Positions 1-11,500 of a stretch of 64,000 nt of DNA are shown in pieces. The notes below the pieces were generated by a model. The model did not search any database. It was not told the origin of the DNA and worked only from the letters and a program-made list of their open reading frames with translations. Positions within the stretch are counted from its first letter, which is position 1, and the number at the start of each line of letters is the position of its first letter. Origin of the DNA: Eopsaltria australis (lineage: Eukaryota; Chordata; Aves; Passeriformes; Petroicidae); contig JAVTVJ010000660.1 of the NCBI GenBank assembly GCA_034509425.1, positions 744,001-808,000 on the forward strand, in the 5' to 3' direction. A program made the position numbers and the translations under genes.

Positions 1-3000
1 ATCCCAGCCAGGTTGGGAGGACACGAAGCCAGGGGAACAAAATGGCCACACTCGGCCATTTTGTGCCAACGCCGCCGTTCCAGGGACTCGGGGCTGGTTC
101 TGCCCCAGCTCCAGGAGGCTGAAAATCCTCTTGGAGACTCAGGGTCCTGATTTCCCTCTGAGAAGCCCTCGCTGTCCCCGGCACGTTTTGGCACCGACGC
201 GGCACCGCGGCTTCACAAAGGCTGAAAGCGGTGTCAGCTTTTAAAGCAGAGACTTTGTTGTTTTATGGTTTCCTCCTCCCCCCTCCTCCATTTCATTCAG
301 TGCTCCTTAATAAACCAGATCAGCTCCTCAAGGCTTCAGAGCCTTTCCAGCTCCTCTCCAAGGTGGGCTCCTGTTAAACACGGACACTTGGCTGTGCTCA
401 AGAATCTCTGGTGCGAAGATGCTTCAAAATTTGGGGGGCATCATTTTGGGTTTTCCGTTGGGGTCGTCACAAACCACCCTGAGCCCTGATAAATGAGGAG
501 CAGTTTAGGTCACTTCTTGATCCCAAAAACGAGTCTGAAAGCTGGACTGGAAATGCCATTTTTATTCCAAGCTGGAAGATCTTGCTGTGAAAAAAACATA
601 CCCTTTACCTGCCGATTTTCCTCACCCCTCCAAGCAGCTGCGGACTGTGGGACCGTGTAGTGACACACTCTGTGCACAGGGACCTTTGTGCAGTGGCTTG
701 CAGAAACTGATGAAGTGTTTTCACAAAAATCAGATCTGATGAATTTTGAGGGATCCATATGAATCTGGAAAGGGAAAATTACAGGGCCACTGCCTTTGAG
801 GCCTGCACAGAAAATGGTGCTTTTCAAAGAGGTCCCGTTCTTGGCAATCAAGGATCCAAAATTCTTCCAAAACTGGGTTTAATCTCAGATGGCAGTGAGA
901 GGCTTTGGGTGTGAGCCTCTGGCTCCTCCAGACGCTGTTGGCTGTTTTATCCAGAATTTTGCATAGCTACATCACATTCAGGCAAATTTGGGCACATCTC
1001 TTTCCTTCCCCATCTTTTGTCTTGATGGTTTAGACCTCGGGCCATGAGGAGAGGGAATTCCTGTCATTGCAATTTGTGTAGGACAAACAAGTGTGACAGG
1101 GATACTGAGGGTAGGATGCTCTTAGTCATCCTTACTGGGCATAAAAAATCCCCCTATTTGATCCATAAATCCTCCTGTTTGACTCCTTTCTTCACAGATC
1201 CTGCTAAGATCAGGATTCCAGAGTCAGCAGCTGGGTATTCCCAAAACCTGCACTCATTAAGACAATCGTTATAATTAAGTCTTCTGTTTTCAGGTTTACT
1301 TATGGAAGTCAGAAGGGATTTTTTTCTCTCTCTCTCCATGTATAATTGCATCTGTGTGAACTCAGAGTTATTTAAAGTAATTTCCCTCCAACAGTTTGAG
1401 ATTGACCCAAGTGCCTGTTGTCTGCAATGGTATCAAGAGTGACCTTTGAAATGCCAGCCTGATATATCTGGTTCATGTGTTTAAAGTAATATAAGCCACC
1501 AGACTGGGAACCAGGAAGAATTGTTCCTCCAGGTCAGCTGCTAAAAGTCTCTGTGGAGAAGATGAGCATCCTCTGCCTCTATGCTGCACCCAGGAATCCT
1601 CTGGACCACCCACCCTCCCAGTCCCTGACCAGTCCATTGGCTCTCTTGCCACCCTTCTGCTTGATGCTTGTGGCAGCAGCTTAATTTTTGGGAAGCTGAA
1701 ACATTTTAGCCTAAACCAACCCTTCTGTCCCCAAGGAGCTGAGCAGTGACAGACCTGATGGACCCCTGGGCGTGGCTGTCACCTCACGGAAGCTTTGGCT
1801 GGTGCTGCATTGCTGAGGAGGGATGTGCAACCCCTGTGCATCACTTTCCATGCTGATGGAAACAGGAGAAATTGCATTTCCCATCGGGAGGCTGCTTAGG
1901 ATGCACTTGGCACTGGGGATGGGCTGGGCACTTCAATGCTGTGAGAACCAATCCCCCCACATTGGGTTTTTGACGTTGTTCTTGCCCTGTCACACCAGGA
2001 GAGCTCTGGGCCAGATGGTCCAGCACAGTGGGTGCTTCCCTGTGAAGGATCAGTTTGTCAAAGGAAATTAAGAGAATTACCTGGACTGTGTTGAGTGCCA
2101 GTGAGGAGAGGCTGTGGAGAGCTCTAGCAGAGGGCACTTTGCAAAACTCACTGCAGATACCCTCGTACTCAAGGCATCCCAATCTCCCACAAGGATTCCA
2201 GCTGCAGCAGTTCACCAAAGCTTTGGGAATATTTAGGCTGTTGCCTGGTAGCTGTGGAAGCACAAAGCATTAGGCAGCCTTTATCCCTTTGGAGACTTCT
2301 GCCTGAGCCCCTCCTCTCCCACCACAGCACTCAGCAGATGCTTGTGGAGGTTGGGGACATCTCCTGCTGAGCTCCCATGGGAAGGTGTCCCTTGGGTCTG
2401 TGCTGGGCTGCACACGCAGCCTGCTTGGCGTGGCTCCCTCCTTGCTAGGGCTCCTTTAATCTCCACGGGGAATTCTTTCTCCTTGCAAAAGAGCCTCACA
2501 TGTTCCTTTCAAACTACCAGATTAATACCTCGCCTCTGTATTTGGGTGTACAGAGAGTGAAGAAGCCTCAGAAGGTGAGCCAAGGGCTTGGGGGGAAGCC
2601 AGTCTGTCTCAGATCCATGCTAATACTGCCTGGCTGGGCTGGAGCATTAGAGGGACAGCACGGCTGCATGTTGCACTCATTTGTTTAGGAAATAAGATCT
2701 GCCTTGATGTACTCGATACCATTACATTTGCAGCCTAAAAGCTTCCTTGTACTCAGTTATTTCTAATCTGCTCAATTCCCTGGAGTGCACAGCAGCTAAA
2801 TTGATGGATTCTCTTATCTGGTCTGGCAGGTTTGTTCTAGATACGCTGTGTGTTCAGGAGGTGAGGTCAGCCTGGCTGGGTGTGCTTGGCGCTGCTGCAG
2901 CTTCCCGAGAGCTCTGCTAGCTCCATGTGTAGCCCTGGGTTCCAAGGGCAGGGCTGCTGCTTCTGTGCACCCCTGGGTGCATGAAACCTGCAGCCAGCAC

Positions 3001-3234
3001 GATTGCCAAGCACAAGGTATAGTCCAAGTGGGCTGAGGGAGGTTTGAAGAAGGAGAAAGAGCTCCAGGACAAGGTTGGATACGACTCCTCTCCCCTGCCA
3101 TCAGGAATTCTGATTTTTCATGCATTTCTCTTCACAGGACCTGCAGAGCGGCCGATGCCTGGACAAGGCTCATCCCAATGTCTGGATAAGGATCATCTCA
3201 GTGCCTTAGGCTGCCACGGTCCCAAGCTGTCCTT
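1..3234. other. Region left of the let-7 pair, no gene recognised
   Basis: Open frames here are short (at most about 140 codons), overlap on both strands and show no recognisable domain, so none is called coding. The stretch may lie within the primary transcript or promoter of the downstream microRNA pair, but I see no convincing exon or CpG island. No CR1 fragment, tandem repeat or tRNA was noticed. Confidence 0.5.
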
Positions 3235-3318
3235 GAGGCTGAGGTAGTAGATTGAATAGTTGTGGAGTCCGGTCCTCCCTCTGAGCTAACTATACAATCT
3301 ACTGTCTTTCCTAAGGAG
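3235..3318 (+). ncRNA. let-7k: let-7k microRNA precursor hairpin
   Basis: The 5' arm begins at 3240 with the let-7 seed GAGGTAG and reads TGAGGTAGTAGATTGAATAG before its last two bases. The A-T-T-G-A-A centre is the variant I remember as chicken let-7k. The 3' arm, 3290-3311, starts CTATACAATCTACTG and pairs with it across a loop of about 28 bases, giving a standard let-7 stem. The mature RNA would repress mRNAs carrying let-7 seed sites, including developmental timing and growth genes. A second let-7 hairpin lies about 195 bases downstream on the same strand, so the two are probably processed from one primary transcript. The mature arm is clear; naming it k rather than another family member rests on memory of the avian set. 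Confidence 0.93.
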
Positions 3319-3429
3319 ACAGTCAGGTCTTCAGGTCTTCAGGTCTCTTCATCCACTCCTACACCAGCTGTGGGGGCAGGTGGTGCCAGTAAAGCAAATC
3401 TGTGCCCGCGATCTGTCTGCTCTGCTCTG

Positions 3430-3520
3430 TGGAGGTGAGGTAGTAGGTTGTATAGTTTGGTGGGAGGGATTTGATCCCATTTCAGGTGATAACTATACAG
3501 TCTATTGCCTTCCTTAAAGA
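3430..3520 (+). ncRNA. let-7j: let-7j (let-7a-type) microRNA precursor hairpin
   Basis: The 5' arm, 3436-3457, starts TGAGGTAGTAGGTTGTATAG and is the canonical let-7a/let-7j mature sequence. The 3' arm, 3493-3513, begins CTATACAGTCTATTGCC and is complementary. The terminal loop is about 35 bases, within the let-7 norm. It sits just downstream of the let-7k hairpin, an arrangement I remember from chicken chromosome 26. The mature sequence alone cannot tell let-7j from other let-7a copies, so the name follows the pairing with let-7k. Confidence 0.93.
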
Positions 3521-5654
3521 GCAGCAAAGCCACCGCAGGAGCTCCCGAGGCATCGCTTCTTTTGTTGAGGATCCAAAAACACAGCGTGGCATTGTTAAAC
3601 AACTCAGTGGGTGTTTCTCTTGCAGCATCCAGAATTGCATTCTTCCAGGAATTGCTTCATGCCTCAGGCACCGGAGCATGGAGCCACCATGGGAACCCAC
3701 CTCTCTTTAAGGTGCAAGAGAAGCAGGGAAATGAATCTGCACAGCAGCTCCCAGTGTTCAATTCGATTCTTTTTTTACAGGAAATGGGCTCAATTTGTAA
3801 AGTATTTAAGTGTGTTGATCTTTTCTGGGCTGTCCTCAGGTCTGGAGAAGAGCAGATGCTTTGGTATAAATGGGATGGATCTGAACTCATGATTTAGTTT
3901 TGTTGTGCCCAGTTCTGAATTTTGGGTTCAGAACCAGACCCAAGGGCAAGCTTAGCCTGTGCACTCAGAGCCCTGGGAGCTGATCAGATTTGGCTGGTTG
4001 GCCCCTGCTCAGGAAGTGCATTTTGTTTTGGACAAGTTCCCAGCCTGTCCCATGGAACAGAGTTAGAGGGTGGTTCTTTCTGATCTGATAATCCCTTATC
4101 AACCAAACTCACTCACATGCAAACCCTGGCAGAGAAGTTTCGGGCTCCTGGATATTTACATAGGATGAGCCAGTGGTTCAGACTAAAATCTTTTCCTGAA
4201 GTGGAGACAGGTAGGGAAGAGACACGAGCCAAGGGGAGCAAGTTCTAATCCTGGGTTCTCCCAGGCACCGTCAGCTGACAGCAGACATGCGAGAAGTCGT
4301 CACGCTCCAGAGCTCTGGCCCTTGGCAAGGGGCAGGGAATTGTTAATTCTTCTCTTTCTTAGGAGCAGATGGGACTATCCCTCTGCCGTTTTCCAGAGCA
4401 AGTAGGATCAAGACCACGAGTGGAGCTGTAACACTATCGGGGCTGCCTGGGGAAGGACATTTCAGGCCATTATCACAACCATCTCCCTGCCAGGGAGACG
4501 CGTGAGATCCGAGACACCGGGGAGCGAGGGCAAGCAGAGGACACCTTCTCAGATGAAGTGGGAGGGAGAGAGCAGAGAGAAATTGGAGCCCTCAAATTTC
4601 ACCCTGAGCAAAGGCACAGGGAGAGCCGGACCCGGCTGCCAGGGCCGTGGGAGTCCCCAGGATGAAGAGCTCATTTCAGGCTCCTCTGCTGGGACAGGGC
4701 GGAGCTGCAGCGAGGCTGGGGCACAGCTGGTGGGTGGGGATGCTGCAGCTCCAAGCGGCGAAGGAATGCAGCCCTCTCTCCATAAATCTGGCTTTTCAGC
4801 AGTCCTGGAGACTTGCTGTGCAAAGCTACAGCTTGGTCCTCTGAGCTGCATTATTATCCTGCAGCTGCTTGCTCAGGGGCAGGGCTCCCGCCCGCAGATT
4901 GCTTGGAAGGTACCAAAATAGCACCACAAGCATGGGAACAGAGCGGCTGATCCACTTCATCTGGAGAGGTGTCCCCTGGAAAAGAGCTAATCCCATGTGT
5001 CCCAGATGGAATCTGTTCAGTCCCCCTCCATGGCATTGTTACTAATGCAGAGAATGTCAAGCAGTGGAGCTGTGTGAGCTGGAAGCCATGAATAAAATAT
5101 TACTGGAGGTATTCTCCTGTGAAAATAAACTTGGTTTGACTTTTTTAAAACGGGAGTCTTTTTATTGCCCTGAAGTGAGCTTGGCTGGGTAAACTGGGAC
5201 CTCCAGAGGGGTGGCCACTGCTCCTGACTGACCAAAATCCTGGGTGTGAAAGGGAAGCCACAGGATGAGGATGTGGGGCAGACGGAGGTGGCCAAGCAGC
5301 TGAGGCCATGTGTATTGGCTGTCAGCAGGTGCTTTCCTGACACAAATTTTCAGTACAAATCCTGCATGAAGTCCAACCTTCCTCCTCACCCTCGGTCAGC
5401 TCAAGGGCTGCAGGCTGGGCTTCCCTCTGCTATAAACATGTTTATGATGTTGATACCAGCAAGAGGAGAACACAGCCACTTCCAGAGTCCACTAACACAA
5501 ATAAAGCCCATCAAGGGCTAAGAAACCAGTCCAGGTAATATTTAATTACTCCAGTGCTTCCTGGCACAGGAAAGGAAAGGGCAGCTTTGCCCAGGAGGAG
5601 GGGGAGCACCCATGGGTATGTGGGACACCCACCTGACTCACTGGCCAGGATAAC
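3521..5654. other. Flank downstream of the let-7 pair, no gene recognised
   Basis: No exon with a recognisable protein is seen. The longest frame (4502-4921, plus) is 139 codons of low-complexity Gly/Ser/Pro without homology I recognise. The stretch could be the 3' part of the let-7 primary transcript. A plus-strand poly(A) signal lies at 5091. Confidence 0.45.
5091..5096 (+). terminator. Candidate poly(A) signal of the let-7 primary transcript
   Basis: AATAAA on the plus strand, followed within about 35 bases by a T/G-rich stretch of the kind found downstream of cleavage sites. It lies about 1.6 kb after the second let-7 hairpin and is the first strong candidate I noticed for ending that transcript. 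A second AATAAA-containing stretch lies near 5122 and another near 5499, so the exact end is uncertain. Confidence 0.35.
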
Positions 5655-6020
5655 TGGCCAGGCCTCATAAACACCACAAATCTCACCATTTAACCCAAGT
5701 CAGCCCAGCTCATGGTTAATGCCTTCTCCCACCCCACAGGATCACGGGGCTGTAAGGACCTGGCAGAATCCTTGCCAGGGTCACCCCAGTGCCAGAGTAC
5801 CCTTGATGCCAACCCCAGAAATGCTGCAAAAGTCTCCCCTGAATGTTCTGTGTCGTCCCCTGTGCACTACACCAAACCCTGCTCATTCCTAAACACCCAA
5901 ATGTAGGATTAGGCCAAATCCCCCTGAAAGTGCAGGCAGGCTCAGCTCTGGTGTCCTGGGGAGCAGGACAAGAGGAAAGCGGATTTCCTTCTGGCTTGGA
6001 GTTTTCTGCTGCAAGGAACT

Positions 6021-6030
6021 CTATAAATAG
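6021..6030 (+). promoter_or_regulatory. TATA-like element in a near-identical duplicated block (copy A)
   Basis: CTATAAATAG fits a strong TATA box. It lies in a 773-base block that differs from its partner at 18791-19563 at only about ten positions by eye. No gene is recognised on the plus strand downstream, so a promoter role is inference. The element is nearly palindromic and could serve either strand. Confidence 0.3.
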
Positions 6031-7410
6031 GTCCTTGCACAACAGCCTGTCTCCACAAGTCAAAACCTTCAGGAAAACAAAACTCAAGACTTTTCACAAG
6101 GTTCACAGTCCCACACCAGTGATAAACCACTTCAATCCTGGGATTCTGCTGGTGGCTGTTAAGCAGCAGCACTGTTGTTGGCTCTCAGCAGGGAGGGGGA
6201 TCCAGCCCTGCAAAAAACCAGGGCTTGCCCGAGTGCCCTGATCGTGCCGGGAGGAGAAATGCTTTTCTGCTCTTTGTAGTGTTTCCAGGCTATTTCTAGG
6301 GAATGCTAGATGCATTCACCCAGATGCAAAACCAGAGGAGGTCCTGAAATGCTCTCCCAGCTCCGAGCCCTCTCCCCTCACACGGCTGAGGAGCAGCCTC
6401 TCAGGCTGTGTTTTCATCCTGTGTCCATAAGCCAGGGATGGATTTGTCCCCCGGAGGCAGCTCGGCAGCAGGAGCTCAGCTGCTCCCAGAGCGTGCAGCA
6501 GCCACGGCACCTGGGCACCAGGTAATTTGAATCTGATTCTTAACTACATGTGAAGCTGGCGATGAAATCAAGCTCTGAACTGCGGGCAGGGGGTGCGGGG
6601 CGAGCTGAGCTGCCCAGTTCTCAGCGGTGCCTCTCCCAGTGCCATCTGCTGGTCAGTGCCTGGCTGGGCTGGACAGGAGCGTGACCTCAGAACACCCCGC
6701 AGGCAGCCGGGCTCCTGCAGGACAGCTGGTGCTGCCGGGCTCCTGCAGCCGGGTTTGGGGACAAGGGAAATGTGGAGCCGCAGGGAAAAGCAGGGGCAGG
6801 AGGATGGGGAAAAGCAAAAGGCAAAGTCAGATGGCAGCATCACTCCAGTGCTGATTCTGCCTCGCAGGACCCTTTCCCCTTATGCCTCTCCCAGATGGAT
6901 GTTCTGAGCTGAAAATACTGCAAAAACACAGAATCTGGGGATGGACCCTTGTGTTTACCTTCTTTTCTGTGCTGCAAAGATGAAATTGTGTGTGTTTAGA
7001 GTGTGAGAGACTTGTGCTGTCTTCCTAAAACAGGGAACTAGAATGGTTCCAGCCCTAGTTTTTATTTCTTGTTTTGCTCTGAGCTCTTTTTCTCTTGCTT
7101 TCTTTGCCCAAGAATTTCTGGTGGGGACACATTTTTGCTTTACACTCAGCTGGATGCTCAAGAAAAATTCCCTACATCATCCTCAATCCCCATGTCCTCC
7201 TGCTGCTTTTACACAGGTTTAAAAACATTAAGTTACACCCTCACAAAAAAGCAGCACATGGATACTTTTGGAAAGCCAAAAAAACCCTTCAGAACCCCAC
7301 AGAAGTCATGTTGTCTTTTAGCAGTTCTGTGTAAGCACACAATTTGAGCATTTGGCAGGTATAATAAATGGCTCCCAGGTGTCCAGATCCCCCAGTGAGA
7401 CAGTGAACAG

Positions 7411-7512
7411 ACTTTCACAACAGGATTTATTCAGTGCATGCTCTGGGGATGCACAGGACAGAGCAGCAGTGGAGGATCTGAATAATGGCCTTCAGGTCAC
7501 CCTCCAGCTCAT
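7411..7512 (-). other. Candidate minus-strand terminal exon with poly(A) signal
   Basis: On the minus strand a pyrimidine-rich acceptor ending TTTCTTACAG is followed by about 85 bases and then AATAAA (7426-7431 on plus). Read in phase 1 it is open for about 29 codons and stops at a TAA that overlaps the AATAAA. The phase equals that of the PI16 exon 4 and exon 5 donors, so this could be an alternative last exon giving PI16 a non-anchored tail. It could equally be a 3' UTR exon of PI16 or chance. The stretch is missing from duplication unit B, where about 960 bases (A 6735-7695) have no counterpart. Confidence 0.3.
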
Positions 7513-8566
7513 CTGTAAGAAATGAAAGGTTGCAATGACCAGAGAAGGGGCTGTAATCTCCCTGTTATCTTCCTTCCACCAGTCTGCAAAGCTTGTCACA
7601 TATTTAACACACCTGACTGGGAACCCTCAGGTAAAGGGGTAACAAAACACAGTGTCCCAGACAATGCCAGTGGTCCTGCAACATGCCCAGGAGCCCAATA
7701 ACCTCTAACAATGTCACTTGAATCCCTGGAGCTCAGATTGTGCCAACACACGTGGGGACTTGTTCTCCCTGACCGCACACACACAAGTTACACGTCAAGA
7801 GGAATCTGTATCTAAATTCAAATACACTGAAATTATGCAAAGAATGAAGCCATGCAGGGAAAAGCTGCGTGAAGGAGCTGGTGGCTGCTCTCAGCTCTGA
7901 AGGTTTCTCTTCTGTGCGTGCACACAGGTGCAGGCACACGCGTAAAATAGATCTGTGGCATTGGAGGAGGCAAGGGCTGCAGAGTTTGAGGAGGAGAGGG
8001 GACAACAGCTGGGTGGTACCAGCCAGAGCTACACCAGGACCAGGAGGAAACAGAAATCCTCAAAACAGACACTGCTTTTGGACAAGAAGGGAAAGAGGTA
8101 AAACTTGTCCAAAATTGAGATGGACACATTGGGACAGAAAAGAACATTTCTGCTGGGAAAAACACCAGAGCCAGCCACCATCTACAAACACCAAGGCCAA
8201 CCACCATGTCTCATTGTCCCCAAGTCACCCTTCTGCCCCTGGGGTCACGCTGTGGCAGGGCCTGCTACCCACACGGGCAGGTGGGTGGGAGAGCTCAACA
8301 CTTCCAGCCTGGAAATGGAACAGAAGCCAGGAAAAAGGAGAAGTGTCCAAGGTCACCAGCATTATGGCAAACACCCTCCTGCCCTCGGGTCTCCTCAGGA
8401 AGGGCACAGAGCTCCCCCAGGACTGCCAGGGCTGCAGCAGAGAAGGCAGCGTAAGGAGGGAGAGTGTGAATTGTCCAAGGAGTCTCCTGAGCCTACCAGG
8501 GTTGTGGAACAACCAGCGCTGACAAAAGCCTTGGTGAGGGGTGCAGGGACAGCTGAGGAAGACCCT

Positions 8567-11500
8567 TCAGAGCAGAAGGCCCACCAGGATGGCACTGGGG
8601 AGGAGGAAGAGCGAAAGGCCCAAGCAGGTACTGGGGGCTCCATCTTTGGGTGGATCCACACTTGTCTGGTCCGAGTTTGTCTCCAGCTCTTCTGTGTCCA
8701 TGGCGCCTGCTGGAAGAAGAGAGGAAAATGTGGAGTTAGAGGGGAAGATCTGGCAGAAGAGAAACTCCCACTCATGCAGGTGTGCCATGACGTGCCCCGA
8801 GGCACCGTGAGGCAGCAGAGCTGTGCTCCAGGGAAGCTGTGCGTTAGTGGGAGCAGGCTGTGAACAGGACCATGCTTCAGGGACATCCAACCAGCCCCTC
8901 AGGGTTAGAGCAAAGAGTGAGGAAAAGGCTTGGTGCCACATACAAGAGGAGGATCCAAAGGACCAGTCTGACACTGCTCCTCCCAAGCCCTCTCCATGCT
9001 GCTTGGGGATCCCTGAATGTCCAAGTGTCCATGCCAGGACAAACTCCACAGTTGCCTTACCTGAGAGGGAGGTCTGGAAATGGGGGCTCGGGCCTTTTTT
9101 GTCTTTGGAGGATGATGTTAAGCGCAAGAACGTGGGCTCTTCAGGGCTGAGGACCACTGACTTGGAGGGGGTTATGAGCTCAGCTCTATTGAAACCTAAC
9201 TTCATCTCTGGAACTTGGCTGAGGGATGGAGATGGACTGGAAAAGGCTGATTTCTCTTCCCCATCCTCTTTGACACCTTTCTTTGTTTCTGGGACTGATC
9301 TGGGGCTGAAGGCTGTGCCCATGCTTTCTAATAAGGCTGGATCCTCTGTAGTGAAGGAACTAAGAGGTTCTCCAGTGTCTGCCTCTGGAGATACTTTATA
9401 ATCTGGGTCTAAGATGGGCTCAAAGGAAAGAGTGATCCCAGTTTCCTCAGTAGGATCAGCTCTTTCTGGTTCTGGCTTCGTGGTTGTGGCAATTTTCAGT
9501 TGTGTCTTTGCTGTTGTGGCAGGTGCTGATGTTGTAGCACCAGGTGTTGGCTTGGCTGTAGTGGTGGTAGATGTTGGTGTGGTGGGTGATGGCTTGGCTG
9601 TGGCTGTAGCAGGTTTTGGCTTAGCCACAGTTGGAGTGGGTTTTGGTGTGGTGGGTGTAGGCTTGGCCATGGTTGTGGTTGGTTTTGGCTTGGCTTTAGG
9701 GGTGGTTGTGGTGGGGTTTGGTGTAGTGGGTGTTGGTTTGGTGGTGGTGGTGGTGGGGTCTGGTTTGGTGGTGGTGGTGGTGGTTGTGGTGGGGTTTGGT
9801 TTGGTGGTGGTGGTGGTTGTGGTGGGGTTTGGTTTGGTGGTGGTGGTTGTGGTGGGTTTTGGTGTGGTGGGTGTTGGCTTGGCCATGGTTGTGGTTGGTT
9901 TTGGCTTAGCTTTAGGGGTGGTTGTTGTGGGTTTTGGTGTAGTGGGTGTTGGTTTGGTGGTGGTGGTGGTTGTGGTGGGTTCTGGTGTGGCGGTTGTTGG
10001 TTTAGTGGTAGTGTTTGTTGTGATGGGTTTCAGGGGTGTGGGTGTTGTCTTAGGGGTAGTAGTGGTTGTCGGTTTAGTGGCAGTGGTTGTTAGGGTGGGT
10101 TTTGGTGTGGTGGGTGTTGGCTTGGCTGCAGTTGTGCTGGGCTTTGGCTTGGCTGCAGTGCTGGTGGCTGCTGGCATGGTGGGTTTTGGCTTGGCCATGG
10201 CTGTGGTGGCTGCTGGCGTTGTGGGTTTTGGCCTGGCTGGGGTTGTTGTTGGGATTGTGGTGGCAGGTTTTGGTTTGGCTGTGCTGATGGGTGCCTGTGC
10301 TGGGGGTTTGGGCTTGGCTGTTGTTGGGAGGGTGGCTGTGGGTGGTGGCTTGGCTGTGGTTGTGGTTGGAAGTGTGGTTGTGGGTTTTGGCTGAGCTGTG
10401 GTGGACACTGGTGTGGGCTCTGGTTTGGCTGTGGTGTGGACTGGTGTGGTGGGTTCTGGTTCAGCTGTAGTGGACACTGGTGTGGGTTCCGGTTCAGCTG
10501 TGGTGTGGACTAATGTAGGTTCTGGTTCAGCTGTGGTGGACATTGGTGTGGGTTCAGGTTTTGCTGTGATGTGGACTGGTGTTGTAGGTGCTGGTTTGGC
10601 TGTGGCTGTGGGCTCTGGTTTGGCTGAGGGCTCTGGTTTGGCTGTGGGCTCTGGTTTGGCTGTGGGCTCTGGTTTGGCTGTGGCTGAGGGCTCTGGTTTG
10701 GCTGTGCCTGTGGGCTCTGGTTTGGCTGTGGCTGAGGGCTCTGGTTTGGCTGTGGCTGTGGGCTCTGGTTTGGCTGTGCCTGTGGGCTCTGATTTGGCTG
10801 TGGCTGGGGTGGATGGCCTTGCCTTTGTTGTCACAGAGGCTGGAGTGGTCTCTTCTACAACGAGTTCTGGTGAGAGATGAAAAGTGCCGTGGGTTAGGGC
10901 TGGCTCAGCTGACCTCAATTGATCCTTGCACTGAGCAGGACCAGCAGAAACCAGTGAGGGGCTCAAACAGCAGCTGACCCCTCTCAGGTCACTCTGGGCC
11001 ATCCCTCACTCTGCAGTTCCCAACCTGGAGACATCTCATGTCCCTCACACAACCTCCTGCCCCACAAGGGGCAAGAAACGCTGCCTAACAGGGTACAAGC
11101 TCCTCCTTATCTTAAGGCAGTTGTCCTGTCTCATGGTCCAGCCATGGAACTGCAGTTCAAGGGCTTCCTGACAGCTCCAGGGGGGTTCAGAGCTCAGACC
11201 CAGCCCGGGGTCTCAGTCCCAACAGCCCCTCCAGGGCCATGCACAGCTCTGCTCACTCACCACACAGGTTGTCCTCACAGATTGTGCCCGTGGGACACAT
11301 TTCACATGAGGGTCCTTCCACGTAGGGCTTTTTGCCTTTCATGTTACCCCTGGAAGCAGAAAATACCAAGAGAAAGAAGGCGTGAGGACAGGGGGAACAC
11401 CCATCCCAGAGAGGGGGCTGATTCAGCTGGGATATCCCAGCCAAGGCAAAACTCGGGATTAACGTAGAAAACAGGTCTTGGTCTCCTGCCACGGCCTGTC

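Noticed and set aside
7869..8863. Plus-strand open frames of 217 and 252 codons
   Set aside because: They overlap each other in different frames and lie antisense to the PI16 3' part. They show no domain and are disrupted in unit B.
9414..10880. Long plus-strand open frames of Val/Gly repeats (326 and 160 codons)
   Set aside because: They are antisense shadows of the PI16 stalk exon. The minus-strand frame has proper splice sites, matching phases and a gene context; the plus frames have none.
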